36,061 nucleotides of DNA. Source: Mesostigma viride (lineage: Eukaryota; Streptophyta; Mesostigmatophyceae; Mesostigmatales; Mesostigmataceae). Within the stretch, counting starts at the first letter, position 1; each line of letters opens with the position of its first letter. This document shows, in pieces, positions 18,043 through 26,787 of the stretch. Below the pieces are notes generated by a model. That model was given only the letters and a program-made list of their open reading frames with translations, was not told where the DNA came from and ran no database searches. Location of the stretch: contig RPFO01000695.1 in the NCBI GenBank assembly GCA_009746045.1, positions 1 to 36,061 on the forward strand, in the 5' to 3' direction. The translations under genes and the position numbers were made by a program.

Positions 18043-21000
18043 TTAGGTGGAGGGCAATTTCAAAATAGCCCGCCAGGCCCGAGGGGGGCAGGCGGCCATG
18101 GCCCGAAGAATAACCTCAGGCAGCTGCACCTCCAAACTGCGGTGCAAGCCCACATAATGGGCAACCGTGGAGCTGCTAAGCCAGCGCCCCCGGCCCTGGA
18201 TGTCCCCCATGCTGCGACCCGCGAGGAAATCGTGAGTGGCACCTCCATGCCGCAGCCCGTGAATGGTGAAAATCTGGGCGACCCCCAAGGCCTGACTCGC
18301 AGCCTGCCAAATGCGCCGGAATTGCGGGTAGGTGAAAGGGAACACGGCCTCCCAAGCGTGCTTACCCGCGATGCAGTGACGGAGGATGGTTTCAGACATC
18401 ACATCTTCTACCACCACTGACTGAGTCTTGCCCTTAGAGGTCTTGGTAGACCTCAGCAGTAGGGCGCCCCGTTGAGCCGGCCCAAGCCGAACGTCAGGCT
18501 GGAGGCGCACATGGCCAACACGGAGGTTCAGCGCCTCCGAGATTCGCAGGTAATGGCGGAACACGATGACAACCAGCAGGCCCGCAAGGCGCTGACCTTG
18601 CATGACCATCGTGCTGGCAAGTGCAAACGCCGCCTCCCATGGAATGGGAGGAGGGGCACGGGGGGGCACAAGTGTTTTCCACCCAGCGAGGACGCCACGG
18701 GCCAAGTCCCACCGCTTCACCATACCGGGATAATAAAGTTGCAACCCCATCAAGGCATTGACACACACTTGGCGGCTGTACCCCCGAAAATGAGCCCAGG
18801 CGACATACGCACAAAATGTCTCCTCAAGGGTGTCAGCTCGTGACGATGACCCGTCCGCCCGCCCACCAGCCTCCCACCAAGTCAAGAGGGAATCAAGACC
18901 ACGACGGTAGGCCAGCAAAGTAGCCGGCTTTACTTTCCCCTCTAGCAATGGAAGGTAGCTAACAGGTGCAGGGGGCCCCGGGTTAGGATGGATGCCTTCC
19001 GCGGTCAGGTCGCGCACCCAGCCTGCCAAGAAAGTCGCCATGGATTGGCCGCGAGAAACGCCATCGGCTGGTTGAAGTGCACTCGGCGTCCACACCCACT
19101 GGGAACGACTCCCCGTGGCGAGGGTCAGCGCGCACAAGCGGCGGCACTGCTTGTTGAGCTTGTGGGATGAGGACCGCCCCTTAGCCAAGCAGCCCAACGC
19201 CGCGGTGGAGTCCACCAACCTCACCACCCGCTTGCCTCGGTTTGCCAAGCTGCGCGCACTCCTCTCCACGCCCTTCACTGCAGCCCGCACCTCCTTCTCG
19301 TTGATGTGCATCCCCGGATCCCGCCAACGACTCCGGACCCCAACCCGCCATTGCTGGCTAGTGATTGCTTGTTGCGCCCGCGCGCTCAGTGGCCTAGGGC
19401 CAGCGTAGGCCACCTCACTTGGTATGAGCAAAGTCGGGTACCCCCGCACCTCTCGTGCCCTCGCCAGCTCCGTCACATCGCCCGGCTCCATGGTTGCGTA
19501 CACGACACCTTGCCCGTAGGTGGACGCGTCAGATGCAACCACCTCACGGGCCAAAGGTGCGCTTCGGTCAACCCTTAGCATGGGAGCCAAGGCCAGGGCA
19601 CACTCTAACTCCTCCCGCACCCCGGCCCACAGCACCCAGGATCGCTGCCCCCACCCTTGCAGGCTGATGAATTTGAAACATTGCTGCCAAATGGACAAGC
19701 AGCTGCGGCTTAACATCTGCAGCCACAACCACCGCCCCAAGACGGCAGCCAGCCCCTCGGCCGTAGCTCGGCCTCGAGTGAGTATAGCCTGCGTGTGGGC
19801 GATCACAAGGTTGAGCTGCTTGACCGTTGGTTCCAGCACGCCGTTCCGTCGGTGCACCACCCCTAGGGCTTCTAGCTCGTCCCCTTCCAGGCTCGCCATC
19901 TTAGTCTTCTCCTTAGACGGCACAAGGTTGTTAGGGAGGTAGCCTTCCTCAATAGCGCGCGTGATGAGCTGGTTCACCGCCTCGCAGGTCCGCCCGTTGC
20001 TGGCCACCAAGTCATCAATAGTGATGGACAGCATGGGGGCAGGGGGGTTTTCCAGGTCAATCTGAAGCTCCCCGGCGCGCTCCTCCTTGTACTCGATGGC
20101 CAAGCGCAGTGGCTGGCCACACTCGTCGCGCACCAAGGTGAGCTCACCTGCGCTTGAGAGGTAGTTGACCTGGCGCCTCGGATCCAGGGCACCGGTCATG
20201 TAGAGCACCATCTCATGGATGGCCTCCCCCAGCGCCACCGCATGGGAATGTCCCATGGCCAGCACCTTGAGCACGGGCCACACCTTCCGCCTGGGCCCTG
20301 CCAGACCTACGCTAGTCGACCACACACTAGGAAGCCCTTGGTAGTCCCACCACCACTCGGGCACCTCGATGGAATAGTAGTATGACACGAGGTCGCTCTT
20401 GGCGCAGTAGCACCAGCCTTTGATGTAGACCTCCACGAGGATGCCCAGGTGGGGTAGCAGGATCTTGGGGGGGTCCACCCACAGCAGGTTGCCCAGCTTC
20501 CTGTTGACGATGAACCGAAGCTCACCCACCCCCTTGGCCACTCCAAAGCAGCCATCCACCCACTTGGGCCGCCTCTCCCGGAACGCCACCATGCCCACGC
20601 CCGCTGCCCGGCTCATGAGCTTGCCCCATTCAGCCATGGAGCATCCCCGGCTGGGCTTGGGCACATTCCAATACTTTGCGCTCGCCACGACCGCTGGCTT
20701 GATGCAGTTCTCTTCGCTGGCATATATCTCCCGCCAGCTCGGCCGCATAGCCAACAGGTCGAGCAGCCGTGCCTTCCCCGCCACCTCCGCCTTTGGTAGA
20801 CTCACCGCGTCCGCGCGCAGTTGTTCATACTTATTCTGCTTCCCATATATTGCATCAGCACCTTCTTGCTCCTGGCCTGTCGCAACGCCCCCTACGCGGC
20901 GACTGTGCCAGGTGCAGTGCCTCTTGACCCTCGCAAGGGCCTCCTCCCTCCCCTTAGAGCACGCCCCTCTAGGGTTAGGAGGAGGGTCTTGCCCCCCTCC

Positions 21001-21297
21001 CCACAGCCAATTAAGCCAACGCACTACCTTGCATTGCAGTGTGTACTCGCGGTGGCGGCGCGTGGCACGCTGTCGCCGGCGTGCCGATCTCACCCTGCCC
21101 CACGCGGTGTACGCTGGCCTAAGTGGGTATGGCAGCGGGAAAAGGGAGCGGTCCCGCTGGGATTCTATTTCCCTACTTGTTGAGCCTTGCTGAGCTTGTC
21201 CAAGAGGATGGCAGTTTGGAGAGCTGCCTTGACAGCCGGGGTGGCTGACAGTGCAGCCTCCTCCCCCAATGGCAGGAGGTGGCTGGCCACCTTCCAC
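18043..21297 (-). CDS. Reverse transcriptase / RNase H / tyrosine recombinase polyprotein
   Basis: In this 1084-codon frame the RT core has GELRFIVNRK (motif 2-like), KSDLVSYYYSI with Asp302 (motif A), LAMGHSHAVALGEA (motif B position) and TIDDLV with Asp428-Asp429 (motif C). RNase H follows with DASTYG (Asp590), NEKE (Glu667) and VDSTAALG (Asp696). The C-terminal tyrosine recombinase has Arg918 in HYLRISEAL, His1013 and Arg1016 in HGLRHGG, a GRW segment and Tyr1048 in AHYVGLH. The enzyme set copies the element RNA and integrates the product by recombination. GIHPNPGP at about residues 768-775, between RNase H and recombinase, resembles a 2A peptide. The frame opens with a GTG inside the Gag-like gene. 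Its first ~45 codons overlap that gene in another frame, and the next ~100 are low-complexity, so the real start or shift site is unclear. Confidence 0.92.
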   Translation of the reverse strand: MEGGQPPPAIGGGGCTVSHPGCQGSSPNCHPLGQAQQGSTSREIESQRDRSLFPLPYPLRPAYTAWGRVRSARRRQRATRRHREYTLQCKVVRWLNWLWGGGQDPPPNPRGACSKGREEALARVKRHCTWHSRRVGGVATGQEQEGADAIYGKQNKYEQLRADAVSLPKAEVAGKARLLDLLAMRPSWREIYASEENCIKPAVVASAKYWNVPKPSRGCSMAEWGKLMSRAAGVGMVAFRERRPKWVDGCFGVAKGVGELRFIVNRKLGNLLWVDPPKILLPHLGILVEVYIKGWCYCAKSDLVSYYYSIEVPEWWWDYQGLPSVWSTSVGLAGPRRKVWPVLKVLAMGHSHAVALGEAIHEMVLYMTGALDPRRQVNYLSSAGELTLVRDECGQPLRLAIEYKEERAGELQIDLENPPAPMLSITIDDLVASNGRTCEAVNQLITRAIEEGYLPNNLVPSKEKTKMASLEGDELEALGVVHRRNGVLEPTVKQLNLVIAHTQAILTRGRATAEGLAAVLGRWLWLQMLSRSCLSIWQQCFKFISLQGWGQRSWVLWAGVREELECALALAPMLRVDRSAPLAREVVASDASTYGQGVVYATMEPGDVTELARAREVRGYPTLLIPSEVAYAGPRPLSARAQQAITSQQWRVGVRSRWRDPGMHINEKEVRAAVKGVERSARSLANRGKRVVRLVDSTAALGCLAKGRSSSHKLNKQCRRLCALTLATGSRSQWVWTPSALQPADGVSRGQSMATFLAGWVRDLTAEGIHPNPGPPAPVSYLPLLEGKVKPATLLAYRRGLDSLLTWWEAGGRADGSSSRADTLEETFCAYVAWAHFRGYSRQVCVNALMGLQLYYPGMVKRWDLARGVLAGWKTLVPPRAPPPIPWEAAFALASTMVMQGQRLAGLLVVIVFRHYLRISEALNLRVGHVRLQPDVRLGPAQRGALLLRSTKTSKGKTQSVVVEDVMSETILRHCIAGKHAWEAVFPFTYPQFRRIWQAASQALGVAQIFTIHGLRHGGATHDFLAGRSMGDIQGRGRWLSSSTVAHYVGLHRSLEVQLPEVILRAMAACPPRAWRAILKLPST

Positions 21298-22219
21298 CCC
21301 CCCCTCCTTGCCCTTCCACCTGCAGCAAGGCCGCCACCACCCTCATTAGGTACTCCATGCCCACAAGCTCCCCGGCTGCTGAGCCCAGCTCCTTGAGAAG
21401 GGTGTCCATGGCCAATGCAATGTTCATGACAATTTTCCTGTTCTCCATGTTCCGCCAATTTCCAGGCTTTACCGTCATGACCCACGACCGGATTCCCATC
21501 CCATTGTCGCTGGCGTCCTCCAACACCCCCGGCAGCACCCGCTCCGAAACCCGATATTTCACGCTCTTGGCTCGGCTTGGCAGCGCCACCCCTTTCGAGG
21601 CCTTGAAGTGGCTTCCCGCCCCCTCCATTCCTCCCAGCGCTGCCTTCAAACCTTGCATGAATTTCTCGGCTGCGACCTCCCCCTCCTCGTCCTCCTCGTC
21701 GTCCTGATTTTCGGTTTCCGGAGGTGCCCCAACGAATGTCGCCAACCTCGCCCTCATTTCCTTTCCGACAGCCCCCCCACCTGCCGAAACCTTGGCCGCG
21801 CCTTTCGGCTTGGCCATTTTTCGCTGCGCAGGTGTCGTTGGTGGCAGCGCCTGATCCTCCTCCTCGTCCGCCGCGAGATCTGCCACGGCCAGCAGTTTTG
21901 CCACCAACGTTCCGTTTGGGTCACGTGCGTCCAACACGTCGCCAACATCAACGTGATCGGCCAGCAACTGCACGACAGACTTCAGCTGGCTCGAGCTCCA
22001 CGAGCTGGCGTCCGTCACCCAGTCCTCGGCACCGAAGACCTGCTCGACTGCCCCCACCGCCTCTGCGGGGCTGATGCACTTGGCGAGCAGAGTGGCGAGC
22101 TGCTTCTTTTTGGCGCTGAAGGCGACTGGCGCGTGACTGGCGGCAGCAGCCCGCGGTGTGGGCGTCCCGTCCTCCCCGCGCGCTGCCTGCCCTCCTGTAG
22201 CTTTGCGCCCCTTCGGCAT
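21165..22219 (-). CDS. Gag-like protein of the retrotransposon, broken at a C8 run
   Basis: The frame begins MPKGRKATGGQ at 22219 and encodes an Ala-rich protein with an acidic middle (DDEEDEEGEVAAEKF). A more ordered C-terminal domain follows (SWVMTVKPGNWRNMENRKIVMNIALAMDTLL). No zinc knuckle is visible, and its position before the RT frame is the main reason to call it Gag-like. The open frame runs to 21173, but after the run of eight C on the + strand (21297-21304) it becomes unlike protein. The neighbouring frame instead gives a sensible helical tail (ATPAVKAALQTAILLDKLSK) ending at 21165. A one-base difference in the run would join them. Confidence 0.7.
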
Positions 22220-22306
22220 TGCTGCTCAGGGCCAAAAATGGCTCCGACAGTACAGGTTCGTCAAACCAGAGGTTCGTTTCCCCTGGCTTGCTGTCGCCGC
22301 CCTCGT

Positions 22307-22739
22307 GAAAAGAAAAGAGGCCGACCTTAGCTAGGTGGGTTTGTTTTTGTCCTTTTTTGCGTGTCATGCGGCCTTGGCCCGGACGGCATTTTTTCGCCAC
22401 GCAAATGTTGCGTCTGAACAAATGACGCAATGTGGCGTTCTAATTGCCGGCAGCTTACGTAAGGCTGCCGGGGCTATTAGGTCACATATTGCGTGAGAGA
22501 AAGAATCTAGATCTAGTTAATCACTACGCCATGAGCCAAGAAACCTAGACAGTGGCAGGTTTATATCTCAACGTAGCTCCTGCCACCTGGCCAAGAAAAA
22601 ACTGGCCAAAGCTTTGGCCACGACTGATCCGGATCAGGCCGCACCGGCCTCAAAAGGTTTGTCACGTGAACCCAATAACCTAGCTATAGCGGCTACCCTT
22701 CCATCTCACTATAAAGAAACTATGTTCAGAGAACCACGA
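22307..22739 (-). repeat. Split direct repeat B, outer copy (5' end of the element)
   Basis: About 433 bp matching 17402-17833 with one extra A. In element orientation it lies upstream of the Gag-like gene (start 22219) and so should carry the promoter. It contains the same palindromes as the inner copy. Confidence 0.9.
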
Positions 22740-23492
22740 AACTATATCGTGTAAAACCTCCTCTGGTAAGTTTTCGAGAGGAGACCTTTCCGCGTTTTCG
22801 TCAGGGGGTGCAACCCCGTGTAAACGGTCGGAAAATACCTTTGGCCGACCAGTTTTTTGCTTTTTGTTTGTATCAAGGTTTATTCCGGGCAGTCGTGGGT
22901 CAGGACGATAGGATGACTGCGCGGAGTTTCTAGTTTGATTTTTCGCAGGGGGGTTTGAGTCGTCAAATTCGTTATTCACGTTCTTCCCCCTTACATCTGG
23001 CAACTCTCTATAGATCCCCCCGGGAAAATATAAGTCCATCGCGTCAAATTTAGAACCTGCGTCACCGTAATCGAGTGGCTCCTCGTGAACTCGCCGATTG
23101 TGTGGAATCATCAACTCATCCTCTTCCACAGAGGGGTGTAGGGGTTCCCTCAGACGAGGCCAATTAGCACGGTTTTCATTCGTGCCTGTCCCTTCAGGGG
23201 GGGGATTACGTTGTGTAATAATAATCTCAGGACGTGATTGAACCTCATCTTGTACGCCGCTGTTTTTCCAATTCGAGTTGGCCGATACCATACTATCTCT
23301 TGAAGACTGGTCCGCCGTTACAAACGACGTTTGTTCATCGCGTTCACGTTTCCCAGGTATCGACGGCCCTCTGACTCGGTGTTTGGTCTTGCCTCCCTTT
23401 CCGTGGAACCTGCATCGCTTCTTCTTGGGGTCTGCGACTTTGATCTGACAACGGCCTCCTTTCTTCAACTTGTGTCCGCACTCCTTAGTCAT
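22740..23492 (-). pseudogene. 5' part of the zinc-module F-box gene interrupted by the retrotransposon
   Basis: The start at 23492 (MTKECGHKLKKGG) is preferred over an ATG at 23540, because the paralogues begin the same way and GTATACTGGG directly precedes it. The zinc module (C-x9-C-x11-C-x2-H) is followed by GKTKHRVRG and a long polar, probably disordered region. The F-box then begins at ENLPEEVLHDIV, where the mobile element cuts it at 22740. The continuation is at 16913-17239. An eight-C run at 23197-23204 is in frame here (Asn-Pro-Pro-Pro-Glu). Read on into the element, the frame meets a stop at about 22680, so any product would be a truncated protein with the zinc module but half an F-box. 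Confidence 0.85.
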
Positions 23493-23550
23493 CCCAGTAT
23501 ACGGAAAAGCCAGAAAAAAAACATTTTCACTAGTCTCCATGAGACCACCA

Positions 23551-24532
23551 TTAAGGCCGCTTCTTGGGATCTTTTGCTAGTTCTGTAAACCATTCCCGCT
23601 GGTTCTCCCAGTTTTCCAAATCCAATTCTATTCTATCATTGTACTCCTTTTCTGTCATTGGTGGAAGTCCCTGAAATTTTCTTTTCCAATTCATTGAGTC
23701 CGCTCTCTGTTTCGCTATCTTATACTGTTCTTCACGGGTCATGTCCATAAAAATGGATGGTGGATTTTGAAACCGATGCTCGAGTAAAAAGAGGTCCTGA
23801 TTTTTTAGCATTTTCTGCCTGTAATCGCCTAACACTTTTTCAGTGTCTTCGTGGTACCTAGCAGAGGGGTCAGGGGGGGGGATCGTTGTACCCTCGGATA
23901 TTATGATATCTACCGATGCCGATATGCAACCCGGGGCGTTTGTGGAGAGACGGATCGCGCAAAGGCACCATTGCAAAAGGTCTTCCTGTAGCCCGAGATT
24001 GAGCTATCAACATGTCACTCACTTCCTGAGGGGTCATATTCCCTTTTTCGTACGTGTCTGATGTCTCTGGCTCAGTAATCACACTGCGGGTCATTTTATT
24101 CAAACTTGGACTCACGAGCGTCAGATTTTCGAGATCCTTTACTTCCACTCCGTCTGCAATTAGTTTAAACACACTTTCAGGCAGGTTGTTCAAATTAGGC
24201 GGTGGATTCGAAACCACCTCGTGGATCATTTTATTCAACGCTGGACTCGTCTGCGCAAGACGTCGGAGATCTCATGGACTCAGGTTTTCTGTAATTGGTT
24301 GAAACGCACCTGCAGTCAGTGTGTCCAAAGTAACGTCTCCACTGTTGTTTTCGTCCGATTCTTCCTCGCGTTCATGTTTTCCAAGTATCGACGGCCCTGC
24401 CTCGCCGGCCCTGACTCGGTGTTTCGTCTTGCCTCCCTTTCCGTGGAACCTGCATCGCTTCTTTTTGGGGTCTGCGACTTTGATCTGACAACGGCCTCCT
24501 TTCTTCAATTTGTGTCCGCACTCCTTGGTCAT
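23551..24532 (-). pseudogene. Zinc-module F-box gene with an in-frame TGA and a C9 frame break
   Basis: This is a tandem copy of the gene at 22740-23492; the first ~190 bases including the promoter-like GTATACTGGG are nearly identical. The zinc module starts at 24532. The frame meets a TGA at 24272-24274 directly after ENLSP, yet the same frame continues with DLRRLAQTSPALNKMIHEVV, the second helix of an F-box. A second F-box-like unit follows (NLPESVFKLIADGVEVKDLENLTL). At a run of nine G on the + strand (23873-23881) the frame breaks; a run of eight would continue it to a C-terminus ending at 23551 that matches the end of the interrupted paralogue. About a dozen F-box residues also seem missing at the TGA. 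It is decayed, or partly a product of sequence errors. Confidence 0.75.
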
Positions 24533-24651
24533 CCCAGTATACGGAAAAGCCAGAAAAAAAAGAACAGAGCGTTTTTCAGTTTATTATTTTACATGCTCTT
24601 CTTCTAATCACCATGAAAGAAAGATTCAAACCGAGCTTTCTCGTGCGTGAC

Positions 24652-25413
24652 CTAATGTCTCATCGTGCCAAACATCATAGGGCCGAGCCTTACCGCGCCG
24701 TTTACGGGAGGCGGGTCCCAAATCGCTCGCCTTCTCTCGTTCTTCGTCATTGGAAAAGCGCTCACGGGCCGAGGTGGGTCGGGTCTTCGGTTCGACGTGG
24801 CCGTTGAACTCAACTCTTCCGAAGGTCTCGCGTAAGGTCCTGACCTGGCGGACGAGGCCCTGCGTCGAAACATTCTCCCAGCGGGAATTCCGGTCTCATC
24901 GTGTCTTTGTTCTAACAGATCGGATATCTCGTTTATCGGCCATCCGTCAGTCTTCCCTTGCGCTATCAATCTCGCCCATCCCCTCGTATCGTCTTCTATA
25001 GCTGAATTTTTGTCCCATTCGTTTGGTTTTGGCCTTTCAAAATAACGTGCACGCATTCTTGGATCCCATCTTGGCTCGACATGCTCTGGAATTTCTTCTG
25101 CATATGCCTCTTCGGCCTCAAGGAGCATTGTCGCCGCATTATTTGGCTGATGGAGTCTTGCCTCTGCTACTGTAGTGATATAAGGCCAACCCTGTCCATT
25201 TTCGTCTTTAGCGCTTTGCTCTTGAACGGCATCTTGATAGACATTGGACTGAGCAGTGGTATAACTATCGCCGCCACGCGCCCTATGTGTCTTCTTCCGC
25301 GACTTCCTTGCGTTTTTTGTAGTGTGGAATCGGCATCTCTTGCGTTTCGGGTCCGCGACCTTATTTCTGCAAGTTCCGCCCGAACTCGTCTTGCATCCGC
25401 ACTCCTTTGTCAT
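24652..25413 (-). CDS. Zinc-module protein with polar C-terminal region
   Basis: The 253-residue protein starts MTKECGCKTSSGGTC with the zinc module (C-x9-C-x11-C-x2-H) and a KKTHRARGG patch. The remainder is polar, Pro/Arg-rich and probably largely disordered, with a short charged helix (AEEAYAEEIPEHV). No F-box is evident. TATAGTGGTGAA precedes the ATG. It is part of the tandem array of related genes from 22.7 to 25.7 kb, which grew by duplication. Confidence 0.75.
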   Translation of the reverse strand: MTKECGCKTSSGGTCRNKVADPKRKRCRFHTTKNARKSRKKTHRARGGDSYTTAQSNVYQDAVQEQSAKDENGQGWPYITTVAEARLHQPNNAATMLLEAEEAYAEEIPEHVEPRWDPRMRARYFERPKPNEWDKNSAIEDDTRGWARLIAQGKTDGWPINEISDLLEQRHDETGIPAGRMFRRRASSARSGPYARPSEELSSTATSNRRPDPPRPVSAFPMTKNERRRAIWDPPPVNGAVRLGPMMFGTMRH

Positions 25414-25453
25414 TTCACCACTATACGAACCAAACCAGAAAAAAAATATACTA

Positions 25454-25696
25454 TCATTTCTGTTTCTTACTAGCGTTACCGCCTTGTGTCGAATTTTTTC
25501 TCTTCTCGGCCTGGTTTCGATCCGCTTCTGTGGTCCGTATTATATACTCTTCCCAAGTTTCGATTTCATTTGGTCCAGAAACATTTGGTCCGCGCACGAC
25601 ATGTTTTTTTGCATGAAACCGGCATTTCTTGGCGCCTTTCACCTTTATGCGACAATGGCCGCCAGACTTCAGCTTGTGGCCGCACGATGTTGTCAT
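25454..25696 (-). CDS. Short zinc-module protein
   Basis: This 80-residue protein is the module (CGHKLKSGGHC, nine residues, CRFH) followed by KKHVVRGPN, a short acidic helix (EIETWEEYIIRTTEADRNQAE) and a basic end. The acidic helix plus TTEADRNQ resembles the beginning of the 8917 protein (EPWEEYQRRTTEADRNQ), which suggests a shared short motif after the module. TATATAGGA directly precedes the ATG. Confidence 0.75.
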   Translation of the reverse strand: MTTSCGHKLKSGGHCRIKVKGAKKCRFHAKKHVVRGPNVSGPNEIETWEEYIIRTTEADRNQAEKRKNSTQGGNASKKQK

Positions 25697-25741
25697 TCCT
25701 ATATACCCTCAAACAACAATTTATTTATTTACAAGTATTGG

Positions 25742-25984
25742 ATGTCAATGAGACCAGTTGTGTGCAATTCCGCTCGAAAGCGGTGTGATCAGAAATTTAA
25801 AGATTGGTTATTAGGACAGAAACGCGGCAGAAAGATCCGCCACTCGATGAAACTGTACACGCATCCTCTGCGCGATGCGCTTCTTCCTCCTTTGATAACC
25901 ACTGTAGAACCTTCCCGCGCAATCGTTATGTGGCCTCACGAAACCGAACGCTCTCTCTACGACAACACCCCTACATTTCGGTAG
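25742..25984 (+). CDS. Small basic protein
   Basis: I place the start at the ATG at 25742 (MSMRPVVCNSARKRCDQ); the frame upstream is antisense to the zinc-module gene. The 80-residue product is basic with no recognised motif. It is divergent from the gene at 25696 across an AT-rich spacer of 45 bp and overlaps the end of the convergent F-box gene by 28 bp. Confidence 0.5.
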   Translation: MSMRPVVCNSARKRCDQKFKDWLLGQKRGRKIRHSMKLYTHPLRDALLPPLITTVEPSRAIVMWPHETERSLYDNTPTFR

Positions 25985-26601
25985 TTTTCGCAATGTTTTT
26001 CAAGGCAGCGAGACCACCACCCGTTCCAATTCCAGTGCTCGCTCGTCATCGATCTCCCGTCCCGCTCCTCCTGGGCCTGTAGTTGGTTGTAAAACTTGGT
26101 CATGAAACTGCTCGCTCGGACCGTGAAAGGACTGGTCTTGCTCGCAACATCGAACAAACGAAACTCGATCCTGTCGTAGGTCCGATTGGAGATGTGCAGG
26201 TCCATGATGTTTTCGACGCCTTCTTTCAAGTCGCGACAGAGCGCGAAGAGTTTTATCACTTTGACGTGATGCGGAGTGTACACGGCGTCCTCGCATTCCT
26301 CGATGCGCTCCAAAGACAATGCTTTCATCACGCCTCGCAGTTGCTCGTCGGTCCTTTCGGCGAGCTTCGGATTAAGCCAGTTCAGATCGGCTTCTTCGTT
26401 TTCTCGGACCGAGAGCTCCGTTCCGATGGTAAGAAAAAGGTCGTTCACGCGAAACTTTTTGCTCAATTCTTCTTTTTTCGCGACTGCGACGACGTCGTAT
26501 TCGCGTTGGGTGGCTTTGTTGATGGCGCACCCGTAAGGCCAAGACTCTTTCACGATTTGAGTCAAGACTTCGGGTGGAAGGTTCTCGTACGTGGCTTCCA
26601 T
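25957..26601 (-). CDS. F-box protein
   Basis: The 214-residue protein starts MEATYENLPPEVLTQIV, a clear F-box first helix, followed by ESWPYGCAINKATQREYDVV. It has no zinc module. The C-terminal region is helical with several aromatic residues (HWNWNGWWSRCLEKHC) and is unrecognised. As with viral F-box proteins in general, the expected role is to bring a target to a host SCF ubiquitin ligase. It shares a divergent control region with 26788-27009 that contains a perfect 12-bp inverted repeat. Confidence 0.75.
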   Translation of the reverse strand: MEATYENLPPEVLTQIVKESWPYGCAINKATQREYDVVAVAKKEELSKKFRVNDLFLTIGTELSVRENEEADLNWLNPKLAERTDEQLRGVMKALSLERIEECEDAVYTPHHVKVIKLFALCRDLKEGVENIMDLHISNRTYDRIEFRLFDVASKTSPFTVRASSFMTKFYNQLQAQEERDGRSMTSEHWNWNGWWSRCLEKHCENYRNVGVLS

Positions 26602-26659
26602 TGTCGAAAACCGGTGCCTTTGTGACGCTTGCGATTCCTTTTTTATACGTTTTGTTTCT

Positions 26660-26760
26660 CGAAATCGGTTACAAACCGAGTTGTCGTTACAAACCGGATG
26701 ATGTCACGAGGCAGATATTTTCCTCCTTGACATCATCCGCGTTTGTACATATACCGCTTG
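26660..26760. promoter_or_regulatory. Divergent promoter region with nested inverted repeats
   Basis: Two copies of GTTACAAACCG lie close together (from about 26668 and 26686); the first extends to the palindrome CGGTT-ACA-AACCG. Next to them, CGGATGATGTCA (26695-26706) and TGACATCATCCG (26728-26739) form a perfect 12-bp inverted repeat around a 21-bp spacer. The region lies between the F-box gene (start 26601) and the gene at 26788, so it is placed to control both. TTTTTATACG near 26640 is a likely TATA box for the F-box gene, and ACATATACC near 26748 for the other. Confidence 0.6.
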
Positions 26761-26787
26761 AGAGAAACAACCTCGCCTCCTTCCGAA

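Larger units (their letters stand above)
17240..22739 (-). mobile_element. Tyrosine-recombinase retrotransposon, PAT/Ngaro-like, complete
   Basis: The 5,500-bp element is visibly GC-richer than its surroundings. Read on the minus strand it runs: repeat B2, a Gag-like frame, an RT/RNase H/tyrosine recombinase frame, then repeats A2, B1 and A1. This is the split direct repeat order (A1-ORFs-B1-A2-B2 in the PAT nomenclature) known for PAT and Ngaro elements of the DIRS order. Both ends are fixed by the repeat junction: B1 runs straight into A2 at 17833/17834, which defines the outer ends as 17240 and 22739. The host gene reads through cleanly without any target-site duplication, as expected for integration by a tyrosine recombinase. 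The repeats are nearly identical, so insertion looks recent. Confidence 0.93.
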
